From: Syntrophaceae bacterium UBA6255
GTDB lineage: Bacteria; Desulfobacterota; Syntrophia; Syntrophales; Smithellaceae
Length of the DNA: 5,988 nt
Reading direction: 5' to 3'
Assembly: GCA_002441205.1 (NCBI GenBank)
Contig: DJVN01000196.1
Coordinates: forward strand, 7,578 to 13,565
The translations under genes and the position numbers were made by a program. The notes beneath the pieces were generated by a model. It was not told the origin of the DNA. It saw only the letters and a program-made list of their open reading frames with translations, and ran no database searches. This document shows positions 5,051 to 5,988 of the stretch, in pieces; position 1 is the stretch's first letter; the number at the start of each line of letters is the position of its first letter.

Positions 5051-5988
5051 TTATAACAATTTTTGGATAGCATGAGACGCCTCGGTCGTGGCAAACTCGA
5101 TTAATCGTTTGCATTGGTCAGAAGAGGATATATGTTGTTGAAAGTCAGCCCAGTTAGAAAATTTCATCTTCGTAATTGAACTACATTCTGTTCCTCCGGC
5201 TTCCGCTCTAAATCTTTTTACGATATCCTTACCCACGCCAAAAGGTTCAGGTTTTCCTATAGGCTTTTTCAGAAGCAGATTAACATGACCTTCCGCAAAT
5301 GCCTTAATGGTCTGAAAATATTTTGTATTACGAATATTCATGCCCAGTAAAAGATTAATGCCCATGACTGCTCCTGCAAGAGCGCCACAAACTCCTCCCT
5401 GCAAGCCCACTCCGCCATCAAAAATAAAAGATAAGCGCTCAAGCAGCGGATCGCCTACTCCATTGCGCTCTCTTATCCCCCTTAATACAGATTGCGCACA
5501 GTGTATGGGCGTTTCTGGTGTTGTATTTGGTTCCATATCCATTGAAAGCAAATCGTTCTCACGGAAGGTATATAAGTGTCTCGTTGCACTTCTAATATGC
5601 CACAAACACTTTCCAACCTTGTCACCCGGTAAAAAGTAGCGTAACTGTCCAATGGCCGTATAGAAATCTACTCCGCTTCTTTCTCTGCAAAATGAAGAGC
5701 CAAAGCTTTCTTCAAACCATCTGAAGTATTTTCCAACCAGAGATAATACCTCAGCTTCCGCGATCATCCCTTTCTTCTGCAGTTCGTTATCATGCGCAAG
5801 CGCGAGCCCTAAAGCCCCGCCCGTGACCACCCCGCAGGTCGAACCACTGGCCACCAGTCCGCCTTCCAGCCCGGTAACAGCTTTTAGTAAAACGTTTTCT
5901 TGCCTGCCGATCATATCCTGGAAAACTTCCAGGGAAGCCAGGGCTCAATTTAAATCCTTTAAAAGATAAAAGGAGGCTCTTCTTCCCC
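5051..5988 (-). CDS. C-GCAxxG-C-C family redox (seleno)protein, two tandem domains, probable Sec at 5945-5947 (5' end beyond window)
   Basis: Read from the ATG at 5914 this is 287 residues, but the frame continues to the right edge through one TGA (5947-5945), giving 311 residues with that codon as Sec. It holds two copies of the C-GCAxxG-C-C domain, a small putative redox family with four conserved cysteines. Numbering from M(5914), domain 1 has TCGVVTGG with C27, then C76 (SFCRE) and C103 (GKCLW). Domain 2 has HCAQSV with C139, VCGALAG with C176, C244 (TECSS) and C268 (DQCKR). The first cysteine of domain 1 is missing, and the TGA stands there: TGA to C27 and C139 to C176 are both 37 residues apart, with aligned GG pairs. 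The upstream residues LLKDLN before the TGA fit the usual NC motif. The start lies outside the window. No signal peptide can be judged. Partner and substrate are unknown. Confidence 0.85.
5917..5947 (-). promoter_or_regulatory. Bacterial SECIS-like hairpin after an in-frame UGA (Sec insertion signal)
   Basis: Reading the minus strand, UGA at 5947-5945 is followed by 11 bases. Then comes a perfect 7-bp stem, CCUGGAA (5933-5927) with UUCCAGG (5923-5917), closed by a three-base loop GUU (5926-5924). Bacterial SECIS elements sit inside the coding region just after the UGA, have a small apical loop with a G in its first two positions (GU binds SelB), and a similar UGA-to-stem distance (11 bases in Escherichia coli fdhF as I recall it). 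All of this is met here. No lower stem is obvious. Confidence 0.75.

Noticed and set aside
5340..5639. Plus-strand open frame of 99 codons, proline/serine-rich
   Set aside because: It is antisense to the conserved central part of the C-GCAxxG-C-C protein.
5945..5947. TGA as a nonsense mutation making the redox protein a pseudogene or simply the end of an upstream gene
   Set aside because: The codon sits exactly at a conserved Cys/Sec column, coding similarity continues on both sides and a SECIS-like hairpin follows; Sec recoding explains all three.
5971..5976. Perfect AGGAGG on the plus strand near the right edge
   Set aside because: It could serve a plus-strand gene beyond the edge, but the minus-strand frame appears coding here, so it is probably chance.

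Overview
The window looks like chromosomal DNA from an anaerobic, selenoprotein-using bacterium, most plausibly a deltaproteobacterium (Desulfobacterota or Syntrophales-like). This rests on the PAS-PAS-LuxR regulator type, the C-GCAxxG-C-C redox protein with a probable selenocysteine, and the moderate base composition. The taxonomic guess is inference. All five protein genes lie on the minus strand, so the window is best read from right to left.

Right end (5051-5988): a two-domain C-GCAxxG-C-C redox protein that enters from beyond the right edge. An ordinary gene caller would start it at the ATG at 5914. The frame stays open upstream of that ATG except for one in-frame TGA at 5945-5947. That TGA falls exactly where the first conserved Cys of the first domain should be, and a bacterial SECIS-like hairpin follows it. 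It is therefore probably a selenoprotein (Sec in domain 1, Cys in domain 2).

Middle (1309-4905): a more AT-rich biosynthetic cassette of three genes. It encodes a radical SAM enzyme with a reduced SPASM/twitch-like C-terminus, a BAHD-like acyltransferase with HxxxDG and GNA motifs (a fold best known from plants and fungi), and an ATP-grasp protein of the sugar-transfer-associated type. The first two genes each have a sigma70-type promoter, TTGAC(A/T)-N17-TATGCT. Both promoters carry the same 15-base element (14 of 15 identical apart from the last -35 base and one central base, see findings) with an AAGA-N3-TCTT inverted repeat fused to the -35 box, so they are probably co-regulated. The ATP-grasp gene follows the acyltransferase by 32 bases and probably shares its transcript. 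Together the three suggest a radical modification, an acyl transfer and an ATP-dependent ligation acting on one small-molecule or glycan product. No substrate can be named from the sequence, and no precursor peptide gene was seen.

Left end (1-1217): a cytoplasmic PAS-PAS-LuxR regulator with its own likely promoter, running off the left edge only a few residues before its expected end. It could regulate the cassette, but nothing here proves it.

No tRNA, rRNA, CRISPR array, insertion sequence or convincing intrinsic terminator was found. The only non-coding gaps are 1218-1308, about 3669-3807 and 4837-5050.
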